The notes beneath the pieces are model-generated. The model made no database searches, was not told the DNA's origin, and saw only the letters and a program-made list of their open reading frames with translations. A DNA stretch of 55,960 nt from Eggerthellaceae bacterium (GTDB taxonomy: Bacteria; Actinomycetota; Coriobacteriia; Coriobacteriales; Eggerthellaceae), in the NCBI GenBank assembly GCA_910575165.1, contig CAJTDS010000018.1, forward strand, positions 1 through 55,960, read 5' to 3'. A program made the position numbers and the translations under genes. Of this stretch, positions 40,612-49,538 are shown piece by piece (the first letter of the stretch is position 1; each line of letters begins with the position of its first letter).

Positions 40612-41720
40612 TGCTGGCCTCCTTCCGTCGGCATTGCGTGCGACGGCTCCTGCAGGTGCGCACCGGCCGGCCCGTCGCCGCGCTCGGGCACCATGGCCAG
40701 GGCGTCGAAGGAGCACACCGTCACGCACACGCCGCAGCCCTTGCAGAAATCGTAGTCCACCGCCACGGCGGTAGCGGCACCCGATCGAGCCTGCGCCGGC
40801 GAAAGACCGGTCTTGTAGATGGCGCCGTCAGGGCAGTACAGGTAGCACTGCAGACAGCCCGTGCAGGCATCGGCACTGATCACGGGTTTCTTGTTGCGCC
40901 AACCGGCGTTTCTGTCCGTCAGATGGCCAGCCGCAAAGCACGTGTTGGCAGCAAAGGTTTGCCACGGCGGCAGCGGCTCGGCAGCGAGCGCTGGGATGCG
41001 GCACGCGGGCCGAGCGGGCGCCGAAGCCACGCTAGGGCCGCAATCGCAGCCGCGCCCCTCGGCAGAATCGACAGCAGCCCGCACAGGCGCGGCACCGCCG
41101 ACGCCCCTGCAACCGACCGCATCCACCAGATCGGCCGCGGCGGACGAATCGGGGCCGGCGAGATCGCCTTCAAACGCAGCAGCCGCACCCATGGCGCGCA
41201 CCGCCTGGGCGGCGGCCGCAACGATGGCCAGGTTGCCCTCGTGCAGCTTGGCCGGCATGCCCGCGCGAACGGCTTGGCCGAGCGCCTGCTCGTCCACCCT
41301 GTCGCACAGCGCGCAGAGCGCCCCCAGAAACACCGTGTTGGGAATGGGCCGGCCCAGGTAGCGGCTCGATATGCCGTCCGCATCCAGGGGCACGATGCGC
41401 CCGTCGCCAAAGGCGGATGCCGGCTGCGTGCTGTTGACCAGCACTAACCCTCCCGGTTTGAGCTCTCTCTCCCACCCGTCGTCCAAAAGCGTCTCGTCCA
41501 GGTACACCACGAAGTCGGCTTGGGTTATCGCCGAGCGGTCGCCGATGGGTCTGCCGTCCATCTTCGTGAACGCCCGCATGGGAGCTCCGCGGCGCTCGGG
41601 TCCGAAAGAAGGAAACGCCAGTGCGTAGCTTCCCTCCTCCAAGGACGCCGCCGCGCCCAGCAACCGCGCCGCCGTGAAAGCCCCTTGGCCGCCGCGGCCG
41701 TGCCAGAGCACCTCGATCAT
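40608..41720 (-). CDS. 2-oxoacid:ferredoxin oxidoreductase gamma-delta fusion
   Basis: 370 residues. The first roughly 180 are the gamma subunit (WHGRGGQGAFTAARLLG). An Ala/Gly-rich, Cys-containing linker of about 90 residues follows. The last 100 are the delta subunit, a 2[4Fe-4S] ferredoxin with CTGCLQCYLYCP and CKGCGVCVTVC. Gamma and delta are often separate genes; here they are joined. The ATG at 41720 shares a base with the tlyA stop (ATGA-type junction) and has AGGAAGGGGA upstream, so translation is coupled. Confidence 0.9.
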   Translation of the reverse strand: MIEVLWHGRGGQGAFTAARLLGAAASLEEGSYALAFPSFGPERRGAPMRAFTKMDGRPIGDRSAITQADFVVYLDETLLDDGWERELKPGGLVLVNSTQPASAFGDGRIVPLDADGISSRYLGRPIPNTVFLGALCALCDRVDEQALGQAVRAGMPAKLHEGNLAIVAAAAQAVRAMGAAAAFEGDLAGPDSSAAADLVDAVGCRGVGGAAPVRAAVDSAEGRGCDCGPSVASAPARPACRIPALAAEPLPPWQTFAANTCFAAGHLTDRNAGWRNKKPVISADACTGCLQCYLYCPDGAIYKTGLSPAQARSGAATAVAVDYDFCKGCGVCVTVCSFDALAMVPERGDGPAGAHLQEPSHAMPTEGGQQ

Positions 41721-42709
41721 CAGCACTCCCCTTCCTCTTGCGTCTCACAGCGCAAAGCGTCGTCTGCAGCCAATTCCGCTGCAGCGCCGCACCCACCGGC
41801 AGCCGCAGCCGCCGACCCCGCATGAGACGTGCCGCCCTCGGGCCCCACACATCTGCACATGCTCGAACCACTGCCGACGAACACCGCTCTCACCAGGTAT
41901 TCCACGTTGCCTTCGGGCCCTTTGATGGACGACTCCACCACGCCGCCCGCCGCCAAGGGCACAGCGCTCGGGCCGCCGTCAACCGCAAAGCCCGCTTGCG
42001 CCAGGGCCACGCACACCTCCACCACCGTGCGCTCGCGCACCGCGTCGCTGGTGACCACGCCGCCGCAGGTCTCCCCCGGCCTGCTCTCGAACTGGGGCTT
42101 CACCAGGGCGACCAGCACGCTCCCCGGACGGCACAGCGCCGCGAACGTGCCGGCCAGGCCCGCCAGGCCGATGAAGCTCAAGTCGGCCACCAGCACATCG
42201 AAGGGGGCGCCCAGCTCGGCCGGATCGGCCATGCGAATGTTCGTGCGCTCGAAAGCCGTCACGCGGCCATCCTGCCTCAGCTTCCAGGCCAGCTGGCCGT
42301 AGTTCACGTCCACGCAGGCCACCGAGACAGCGCCCGCCTGCAGCAAACAGTCGGTGAACCCCCCGGTGGACGCCCCTATGTCGATGCAGCGCAGCCCGGC
42401 GACCGATTGCCCGAAGGCATCCAGCGCCCCCTGCAGCTTCACGCCGCCGCGGCTCACGAAGGCCCGGCGTCCCTTCACGAACACGTCGGCATCGGGGCTT
42501 ACCAGCGCAGCAGCGCTGCCCACGTACACGTCGTCCACGCGCACGGTGCGGGCGATCACCGCCCGCAGCACCTCGTCGCGCGTGGCGAAGGTGCCCCGGG
42601 CCACCAGCAAATCGTCCAAACGCAGCTTCTTGGGACGCTTCGCCGCGCCCACCGCGCGCTTCGCCCCCGCCGCGCCATCGCCGCCTCCCTGCCGCGATAC
42701 CTTCCCCAC
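41720..42709 (-). CDS. tlyA: TlyA-family rRNA (cytidine-2'-O)-methyltransferase
   Basis: 329 residues. A basic tail leads into an S4 RNA-binding domain (LRLDDLLVARGTFATRDEVL), followed by an FtsJ/RrmJ-like methyltransferase with the SAM loop IDIGASTGGFTDCLLQ and VALVKPQFE. The last 45 residues are an unusual Cys/Gly/Ala-rich tail. Mycobacterial TlyA methylates 16S and 23S rRNA and affects capreomycin sensitivity. The start is a GTG at 42709, four bases after the MBL gene. Confidence 0.9.
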   Translation of the reverse strand: MGKVSRQGGGDGAAGAKRAVGAAKRPKKLRLDDLLVARGTFATRDEVLRAVIARTVRVDDVYVGSAAALVSPDADVFVKGRRAFVSRGGVKLQGALDAFGQSVAGLRCIDIGASTGGFTDCLLQAGAVSVACVDVNYGQLAWKLRQDGRVTAFERTNIRMADPAELGAPFDVLVADLSFIGLAGLAGTFAALCRPGSVLVALVKPQFESRPGETCGGVVTSDAVRERTVVEVCVALAQAGFAVDGGPSAVPLAAGGVVESSIKGPEGNVEYLVRAVFVGSGSSMCRCVGPEGGTSHAGSAAAAAGGCGAAAELAADDALRCETQEEGEC

Positions 42710-42713
42710 GGCT

Positions 42714-43388
42714 CTACCGCGCGCCGCCCGCGTAGTAGGCGAACACCCGCTGCCGTTCAGCGCCGATGGTGGTGGTATTGCCGTGACCGGGCAAGACGAT
42801 GGTCTCGTCCGGCAACGTGGCCAGGCGCTTCAGCGAATGCACCATGTCGCCCATGGAGCCGCCCGAGAAATCGGTGCGGCCGATGGAGGCTTCGAACAGC
42901 GTGTCGCCCGCGATCAGCACCGGCGCGCCGTCGGGGTTGCTGCCGAACTGCGGGGCCAAAAGCAGGCAGATGCTGCCCGGCGTATGGCCCGGCGTTCCGA
43001 TTACCTTCCACGGCATGGCGCCCAGCTCCACCACGTCGCCGTGGCTTACCACCACGTCCACCGGACAGGGCTTCCACCGGGGCATGGGCTCGGCGTCGGT
43101 ACGCTCGCCGCAGATGTAGGGGGCGTCTGCCGTCGAAGCGATCACCGGCGCGCCCGTGAGCTCGCGCAAATCGGCCGCGCCTCCCACGTGGTCGAAATGA
43201 CGATGGGTCAGCACGATGGCGTCTATCTTGCCGCCGGCTGCCTCCAGGATACGCTGCGGCTCGGCAGTCGGGTCGACGGCGATAGTGGTAGCGCCGTCCG
43301 AGATAAGGTACACGTTGTTCTCCAACATGCCCACGACCAGGTACTCTATCGAGACGCACCCGCCCGCGACGTGCAAAAGCTGGCTCAT
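42714..43388 (-). CDS. MBL-fold metallo-hydrolase (glyoxalase II-like)
   Basis: 224 residues with the zinc-binding HRHFDHVGG motif, GTPGHTPGS, LIAGDTLFEASIGRTD and a C-terminal LPGHGNTTT, all metal ligands of the beta-lactamase-fold hydrolases. The group includes hydroxyacylglutathione hydrolase-like thioesterases; the real substrate is unknown. AAAGGATAGCC precedes the ATG. It starts two bases after the rel stop, in the same operon. Confidence 0.9.
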   Translation of the reverse strand: MSQLLHVAGGCVSIEYLVVGMLENNVYLISDGATTIAVDPTAEPQRILEAAGGKIDAIVLTHRHFDHVGGAADLRELTGAPVIASTADAPYICGERTDAEPMPRWKPCPVDVVVSHGDVVELGAMPWKVIGTPGHTPGSICLLLAPQFGSNPDGAPVLIAGDTLFEASIGRTDFSGGSMGDMVHSLKRLATLPDETIVLPGHGNTTTIGAERQRVFAYYAGGAR

Positions 43389-43390
43389 GG

Positions 43391-45814
43391 CTATCCTTTC
43401 CTGCTGGCCTTGCTGTTCGACGGCATCATGCGCTTCGCCTCGAAGACGCCTTCGATACCCCGCAGCTTCACCAGCACTTTCTCAATGCTTGCCACGTCGG
43501 ACACCTGGAACAGGAAGCGCATGTCCACGATGCCGTCGCGGTGGCTGACCGTGTTGCTGGACAGCACGTTTGCCCCCGAGTCGGACAGCACCACCACGAT
43601 GTCGCGCAGCAGGTTCATGCGGTCCAGCGCCTCCACGTACACCTCGGCCTGGAACGACGAGTTCTTCGGCAGCTCGCTCTCCCACGACACGTCGATGATG
43701 CGTTCGGGGGATTTCAGCAGCTCGGCGGCGTTGGGGCAGTCGGCCCGGTGCACCGATACGCCGCGCCCGCGGGTCACGAACCCCACGATGTCGTCGCCGG
43801 GCACTGGGTTGCAGCACCGCGACAGGCGCACCAGCACATCGTCGATGCCCTTCACTACCACGCCGTTGCTGGCATGGGCCTCGTGCTTCTTCGGGCGCTT
43901 CACGCTGGTGAGCATGGGCGGCAGCTTGCCCGTGGCCATGGCGCCGGCGCCGAAACCGGGGGCCTCGTCGGCCTCGGTGCCGCGGTCCACCAGAATCTTC
44001 AGCAGGCGGTTCGCCACATGCTGGGCGCTCTCCTTGCCGGTGCCGATGTTGACCAGCATGTCGTCGGCATCCTTGAAGCCCAGCGCGTCCGCTACGGTCT
44101 TGAGCGCGCGCATGGACTGGGCGCTGGAGATGCCCAGGCCGTGCTTGCGCATCTCACGGGTCAGCTTGTCGCGGCCGGCCTGCAGATCGTCGCCGCGGGT
44201 CACCTTCGAGAAGTACGCGCGGATCTTGCTGCGCGCCGAAGGCGTCTTCACGATGTTGAGCCAGTCGCGCGAGGGGCTGGCGCTCTTCTGGGTGAGCACC
44301 TCCACGCGGTCGCCCAGCTGCAGCTCGTAGGTCAGAGGCACGATGGAGCCGTTCACCTTCGCGCCCACGCAGTGGTTGCCCACTTCCGTATGGATGGCGT
44401 AGGCGAAGTCCACCGGCGTCGACCCGGCGCGCAGGCTCATGACCTTGCCCTTCGGCGTAAACACGAACACCTCGGTGGGGGCCAGGTCCACCACGAGGTC
44501 CTTCAAAAACTCGCGGGAGTCCTGGGTCTCCTCCTGCCAGTCCAGCATCTCGCGCAGCCACGCCAGCTGCGAGTCCAGCGCGTCGCCGTCCTTGCCGCCC
44601 TTCTCCTTGTAGCGCCAGTGGGCCGCCACGCCATACTCGCTGGCCCGGTGCATCTCCTCGGTGCGGATCTGCACCTCAAGCGGACGTCCCGCAGGCCCTA
44701 TGACCGTAGTGTGCAGGCTCTGGTACATGTTGAACTTCGGCATGGCGATGTAGTCTTTGAAGCGCCCGGGCATGGGGTGCCACAGCGCATGGACCGCGCC
44801 CAGGGCCGAGTAGCAGTCCTTCAACGACTTGGTGATGATGCGCACGGCAATAAGGTCGTAGATCTCGGAGAAGCCCTTGCCCTTCTTCGTCATCTTCTGG
44901 TAGATGGAGTACAGATGCTTGGGACGACCCATGATCTGAGCCTGGATACCCACCTTGTCCATCTCGCCGTGCAGGATGCCGATGATCTGCTCCAAGTAGG
45001 ACTCCCGCTCCGCACGGCTTTCGGTGACCATGCGGCTGACCTGCTTGAACTTGTTGGGCTCCATGTAGTAGAACGCCAAATCCTCAAGCTCCCACTTAAT
45101 GGAGTTGATGCCCAGGCGGTGCGCGATGGGAGCGTAGATCTCCAGCGTCTCGCGGCTTTTGAAGATGCGGCGATCTTCCTTGAGGGCGCCCAGGGTGCGC
45201 ATGTTGTGCAGGCGGTCGGCCAGCTTGATGACCACCACGCGGATGTCCTTGCTCATGGCCACGAACATCTTGCGCATGGTGGCGGCCTGCTCGTCGGTGA
45301 GGCTTTCCACTTCGATGCGGGTGATCTTGGTCACGCCGTCCACCAGCTGGGCGATGCGCGGCCCGAACAGGTCGGACACCTCCTGGCTGGTCACATCGGT
45401 GTCCTCCACCGTGTCGTGCAGGATGGCGGCGCAGAGCGTTTCCACGTCCATGCGCAGGTCGGCCAAAATGATGGCCACTTCCACCGGATGGGCGATGAAC
45501 GGCTCGCCGGACTTTCGGCACTGCCCGTTGTGGGCCTTGGCGGCGAACTGGAACGCCCGGGCCAAAACGGCCTCGTCCTCTTCGGAGAGGTAGGCCTCGG
45601 TCATGTGCTGCAGGTCCTGGAAGCGCTCTTCGGGCGTGCGGGATCTGGCCGCCTGGTTGCGCGCCTCGGTGGCGAAGGTCTTCATGGGAGCCGCAGCGCG
45701 CCCCAGCATGGACTCCGAAAGCGACGATGCGATGACGGCGTCGCTGTGGGGAGCAATCGCAGGCTTCGCCTCGGGGGCACCCAACAGCTCTTCGGGCTTG
45801 TCGTCCCTGGTCAT
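43391..45814 (-). CDS. rel: Bifunctional (p)ppGpp synthetase/hydrolase
   Basis: 807 residues, the long RelA/SpoT homologue. The HD hydrolase domain has its His-Asp pair in ILHDTVEDTD (133-134). The synthetase domain carries GRFKDYIAMPKFNMYQSLHT. TGS (EVFVFTPKGKVMSLRAGST) and a C-terminal ACT domain follow. Both catalytic halves look intact, so it should make and destroy the alarmone. AAAGGAG lies before the ATG, five bases after the RecJ-fusion stop. In this operon the stringent-response enzyme is placed upstream of rRNA methylation and pyruvate oxidation genes. Confidence 0.96.
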   Translation of the reverse strand: MTRDDKPEELLGAPEAKPAIAPHSDAVIASSLSESMLGRAAAPMKTFATEARNQAARSRTPEERFQDLQHMTEAYLSEEDEAVLARAFQFAAKAHNGQCRKSGEPFIAHPVEVAIILADLRMDVETLCAAILHDTVEDTDVTSQEVSDLFGPRIAQLVDGVTKITRIEVESLTDEQAATMRKMFVAMSKDIRVVVIKLADRLHNMRTLGALKEDRRIFKSRETLEIYAPIAHRLGINSIKWELEDLAFYYMEPNKFKQVSRMVTESRAERESYLEQIIGILHGEMDKVGIQAQIMGRPKHLYSIYQKMTKKGKGFSEIYDLIAVRIITKSLKDCYSALGAVHALWHPMPGRFKDYIAMPKFNMYQSLHTTVIGPAGRPLEVQIRTEEMHRASEYGVAAHWRYKEKGGKDGDALDSQLAWLREMLDWQEETQDSREFLKDLVVDLAPTEVFVFTPKGKVMSLRAGSTPVDFAYAIHTEVGNHCVGAKVNGSIVPLTYELQLGDRVEVLTQKSASPSRDWLNIVKTPSARSKIRAYFSKVTRGDDLQAGRDKLTREMRKHGLGISSAQSMRALKTVADALGFKDADDMLVNIGTGKESAQHVANRLLKILVDRGTEADEAPGFGAGAMATGKLPPMLTSVKRPKKHEAHASNGVVVKGIDDVLVRLSRCCNPVPGDDIVGFVTRGRGVSVHRADCPNAAELLKSPERIIDVSWESELPKNSSFQAEVYVEALDRMNLLRDIVVVLSDSGANVLSSNTVSHRDGIVDMRFLFQVSDVASIEKVLVKLRGIEGVFEAKRMMPSNSKASRKG

Positions 45815-45819
45815 GGCTC

Positions 45820-48800
45820 TCACTTCTCCTTTGGCTGGGTGGCCGGGGCGCCGTCGGGACAGACCGCGAAGCCATCGAAGGGCCGGGTGGGCAGAATGGG
45901 GCTGATCACGCGCACGCGCACCGACGCGGCGTCGGTGTCGAGCGCCCACTGGCGGAACAGCTGGAAGTTCTCGCGCTCCTCCAGCCCTTCGCGGTAGCGC
46001 ACGCTGTCGGTGAGCTCCACCTTCGACGAATCCTCGCGCACGCGCACCGAGCGCACCCGCACGCCGTCGGCATAGGCCGTGTGGGTCTCGATGAGCCCCA
46101 GCTCGCGGAAGACCGCCACGCCGCAGTCCACCGATGCCTTGCTCACCGGCATGAGCATGCTGGACGCCCGGGTCGCCAGCTCGTCGGCCGACAGCGGAAA
46201 GAACGGCTCGGCGCTTTCCCGCTGCTGGGTGCGCAGCTGGCGGTACACCTGGGCCATGCAGTCGCGGTCGGGCGTGGCCTCGCGCAGGATGCCCTCGTTG
46301 ATGGTGCAGTCGCCCCGGCCGTAGAGCAGGTGTATCTGGGCCGGCTGCCCATCGCGCCCGGCACGGCCGCTCATCTGGTTGAACTCGATCTCGTTGAAGG
46401 GCATGTGGTAGAGCACCACGTTGCGGATGTTGGGGATGTTCACCCCTTCGCCGAACGCGCTCGTGGCCACCAGCACCCGCAGCGCGTCGGTGCGGAACAG
46501 CGCTTCGATGCGCTTGCGTTCGGCACGCTCCAGGCCCGCATTGTAGAAGCCCACCTGCAGCGCCATATGGGGAAGGCGCCGGCGCAGCAGCCGCGCCACG
46601 GCCACCGACTGCTCGCGGGAGTTCACGTAGATGACCGTTTTGGCCCCGGACGCCACCAGGTTCACCAGGTAGTCGTCGCGGTTGCGCAGGTTGCGCTGGT
46701 CGTTGACCGTGAGGTTGGGCCGGTCGGTGCGGTCGAACACGCAGGCCTGCACCGGCAGCTCGCAGCGGATGTCCTCGCACACGGCGTCGTCGGCCGTGGC
46801 CGTAAGCGCCAGCACCGTAAGCGCGCGTCCCGGGTTCGCCCGCGCAAAGCCGGCAGCCAGCTTCGCCACCGAGGCGCCGATGGAGGCGTAGGCCACCCGC
46901 TGCCCGGCCTTCGCCAAGCCGATGTGGTGGGCCTCGTCGATGACGGTGAACCCGATGCGGCCGCATTCGGCCAGCTCGTCGCCGTGCCATGCCAGGTATT
47001 CGGGGGTGGTCAGCACGATATCGCAGGACCCGTCGGCCAGCGACCGGTAGACGGACTTGCGTTCCTCGGGCGTGGACTCGCCGGTGAGCACCGACACCGA
47101 CACGCCGAAGGCCTCCACGGCCTCGCTCAAATGGAACGCCTGGTCGGCGATGAGGGCCCGCAGCGGGTACACGAACAGACTAGCCGTGCCGTCGCGCAGG
47201 GCGCAGCGGGCGGCGTGCACCTGGAAGGTGAGCGACTTGCCGCGGCCCGTGGCCATGATTCCCAGGGTGGAGATGCCCTGGGCCAGGTTGTCCAGGATTG
47301 TCTGCTGGGCGCCGTGCAGCGAGCCCCCCTCGCCAATGATGGCGCTGATGATCTGGGACTGCAGCCCGTCCGGGTCCGAGGCCGCCTTCCGCTGCCAGAA
47401 CTCGCGGTTTCGCTGCAGCGTCTCCTCGTAGGCCTCCACCTGGTCGGGGGACGGATGCACGTCCGAGCACAGCTCGGCGTCGCTGGCAGCGTAGAGGTCG
47501 TCCACGTAGGAGAGGTCCTGGCTGCTTTGGCAGGCGTTCAGGCAGGCGTTCAGCGCCTCGCACGTGCGCGCCGGCGCGATGCTCTGCAACATGGCCTTCA
47601 CGGTGCGCCGCCCGCGCCATTCGTCCACCTGTACCTCGAAGGCGGCGTTCACCACGGCGTCGGTACCCATGAGGGCCGCGATGTCCGTGCAGTGGAACAT
47701 GATGCCCGAGACCGTGGCCCGCCCGTCGGTGAGCGCGCAGCTGAAATGGTTCTTCTCGGCTCCCACGGCCCGGCAGTTCGACAGCATCACGTTCTGCGCC
47801 AGATACACCGGCACCGGGAACCCCTGGCCGAAGGGGGACAAGGCGTCCACCTGGGCCACGGCGTCCAGCGTGAGCTCCGACAGCGACACGCAGGCGTCCA
47901 CCGACACCAGCGGGTGGAAGGCCTGCTCGGGAAGCTGGTCCAGAAACTCGCACAGGCAGCGCTCGAATTCCGGCAGGTTCTCCTTGGGAAGGGTGATGCC
48001 CACGGCCGCCTGGTGGCCGCCGAAGCGCGTGAGCAGATGCGAGCAGGATTCCACGGCGCGGAACAGGTTGATCTGGCCCACGCTGCGGCCGCTGCCGCGG
48101 GCTTCGTCGCCCACGATGGTGAACAGAAGCGCCGGCACGCCGTAGTCGTTCACCAGGCGGCTGGCCACGATGCCCTTCACGCCCTCGTGCCAGCCCTCGC
48201 CGGCCACCACGAGCGCCCGCTGGCCATGGTAGACCTCGGCGGCCTGCTCGCGGGCCAGCTCCGACAGCTCGGACTCGATGGAGCGGCGCGCGTCGTTGAT
48301 GGATTCCAGCTGCTGGGCCAGGCGCGTGGCCTCTTCGAAGTCGTCGGTCATCAGCAGGTCAACCGCCACCTGGGCATCCCCCATACGCCCCGACGCGTTC
48401 AGGCGCGGGATGAGCGAGAAGCTGAGGTTGGTGGCCGAAAGCTCCTTGCCGGCGTTGCCGCTAGAGGCTAGGAGCGCTGCGATGCACGGGCGGGTCTGCT
48501 GGTTCAGCCGCGCCACGCCGTCGGCCACGAGCGCGCGGTTCTCGCCCTCCATGGGCATGAGGTCGGCCACGGTGCCCATGGCGGCGAAGTCGGTGAACTC
48601 GCGCCACAGATGCGGCTGGCCCAAGCGCCCGCCCAGCGCCTGCACCACCTTCAGGGCCACGCCCGCCCCGGCAAGCACGGCGCTCTTGCAGTCCTTGCCG
48701 CACTTCGGGTCGGTCAGCGGCACCCCTTCGGGAACCGCATCCCCCGGCTCGTGGTGGTCGGTGATGGCCAGGCCCAAGCCGGCGGCCACGATCTCGGCCG

Positions 48801-49254
48801 CCTCCTTCTTGCAGGAGATGCCGCAGTCCACCGTAACGATGAACTGGGGGCTGCACTCGCAGGCGCGCTTAAGGGCGGCGTCGGTGAGCGCATAGCCCTC
48901 GTCGAAGCGGCGCGGGATGAACGGGCGCGCGTCGGCGCCGAAGGCCCGCAGGCCCCGGGTGAGCACGGTGGTGGCGGTGATGCCGTCCACGTCGAAGTCG
49001 CCGAACACCAGGATGCGGTCGCCCCGCTTGACGGCCGCCTCCAGGGCGTCCACCACCTCTTTCATGCCGGGGATGTCGTAGGGGTTGAGCCAATCGGTGT
49101 CGAGGGAGGGGTGCATGAACCGGCACGCCTCTACTGGCTCGGTGATGCCGCGGGCCACAAGCGTTGCCGCCACGATGCGCGGCAGGCTGAGGGCCTGCTG
49201 CAGGGCGGCGACCGCGCAAGGGTCTGCAGCTTTTATGCTGAACTGGGCTGACAT
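45820..49254 (-). CDS. recJ: RecJ exonuclease fused to a RecQ-like DEAH helicase
   Basis: 1144 residues. The N-terminal 600 are a RecJ single-strand 5'-3' exonuclease with its metal motifs: FGDFDVDG at 84-91, VDCG at 142-145, TDHHEP at 165-170, and the DHHA1 region with RFGGHQAAVG. From about residue 640 a superfamily 2 helicase follows: MATGRGKSL Walker A near 666-674, VIDEAHH near 769, ATSAFGEGVN, and SGRAGRDG near 961. The two proteins are separate in most bacteria. The fusion would couple unwinding with resection in one chain. No frameshift occurs at the junction. A weak AAGG precedes the ATG. It is first in a long operon. Confidence 0.93.
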   Translation of the reverse strand: MSAQFSIKAADPCAVAALQQALSLPRIVAATLVARGITEPVEACRFMHPSLDTDWLNPYDIPGMKEVVDALEAAVKRGDRILVFGDFDVDGITATTVLTRGLRAFGADARPFIPRRFDEGYALTDAALKRACECSPQFIVTVDCGISCKKEAAEIVAAGLGLAITDHHEPGDAVPEGVPLTDPKCGKDCKSAVLAGAGVALKVVQALGGRLGQPHLWREFTDFAAMGTVADLMPMEGENRALVADGVARLNQQTRPCIAALLASSGNAGKELSATNLSFSLIPRLNASGRMGDAQVAVDLLMTDDFEEATRLAQQLESINDARRSIESELSELAREQAAEVYHGQRALVVAGEGWHEGVKGIVASRLVNDYGVPALLFTIVGDEARGSGRSVGQINLFRAVESCSHLLTRFGGHQAAVGITLPKENLPEFERCLCEFLDQLPEQAFHPLVSVDACVSLSELTLDAVAQVDALSPFGQGFPVPVYLAQNVMLSNCRAVGAEKNHFSCALTDGRATVSGIMFHCTDIAALMGTDAVVNAAFEVQVDEWRGRRTVKAMLQSIAPARTCEALNACLNACQSSQDLSYVDDLYAASDAELCSDVHPSPDQVEAYEETLQRNREFWQRKAASDPDGLQSQIISAIIGEGGSLHGAQQTILDNLAQGISTLGIMATGRGKSLTFQVHAARCALRDGTASLFVYPLRALIADQAFHLSEAVEAFGVSVSVLTGESTPEERKSVYRSLADGSCDIVLTTPEYLAWHGDELAECGRIGFTVIDEAHHIGLAKAGQRVAYASIGASVAKLAAGFARANPGRALTVLALTATADDAVCEDIRCELPVQACVFDRTDRPNLTVNDQRNLRNRDDYLVNLVASGAKTVIYVNSREQSVAVARLLRRRLPHMALQVGFYNAGLERAERKRIEALFRTDALRVLVATSAFGEGVNIPNIRNVVLYHMPFNEIEFNQMSGRAGRDGQPAQIHLLYGRGDCTINEGILREATPDRDCMAQVYRQLRTQQRESAEPFFPLSADELATRASSMLMPVSKASVDCGVAVFRELGLIETHTAYADGVRVRSVRVREDSSKVELTDSVRYREGLEERENFQLFRQWALDTDAASVRVRVISPILPTRPFDGFAVCPDGAPATQPKEK

Positions 49255-49538
49255 ACTGCTCGTACCTTACCGGGAGGCGCGTCCGCCTTGTCGGAGGGAC
49301 GCGCGCGTCGTTTTGCGCTCCATTGTCCCACAAACCACCGCCGCTGTCAGCCGCCACCTTCACCAACCAGCGGCGTCAGCACCCGCTCGTCACCTAGAGA
49401 CGCATCGGCGGAGGCGAAAACACCCCTTCGTTGGCGAATCCAGGGGGAATTCTCGCGACAAGAAACGCATGACAGCCGATCGCCTGCGCGCAAGTAGGGC
49501 ATAATGCATCCTGCAGGCGCCGACGGGAAGGACCCACG

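Noticed and set aside
38587-40755. 722-codon plus-strand frame across porB, the repeats and porA
   Set aside because: Antisense to two genes with catalytic motifs and built partly from the repeats (repeated Ala-Lys-Arg-Gly-Leu-Phe-Glu-His translation).
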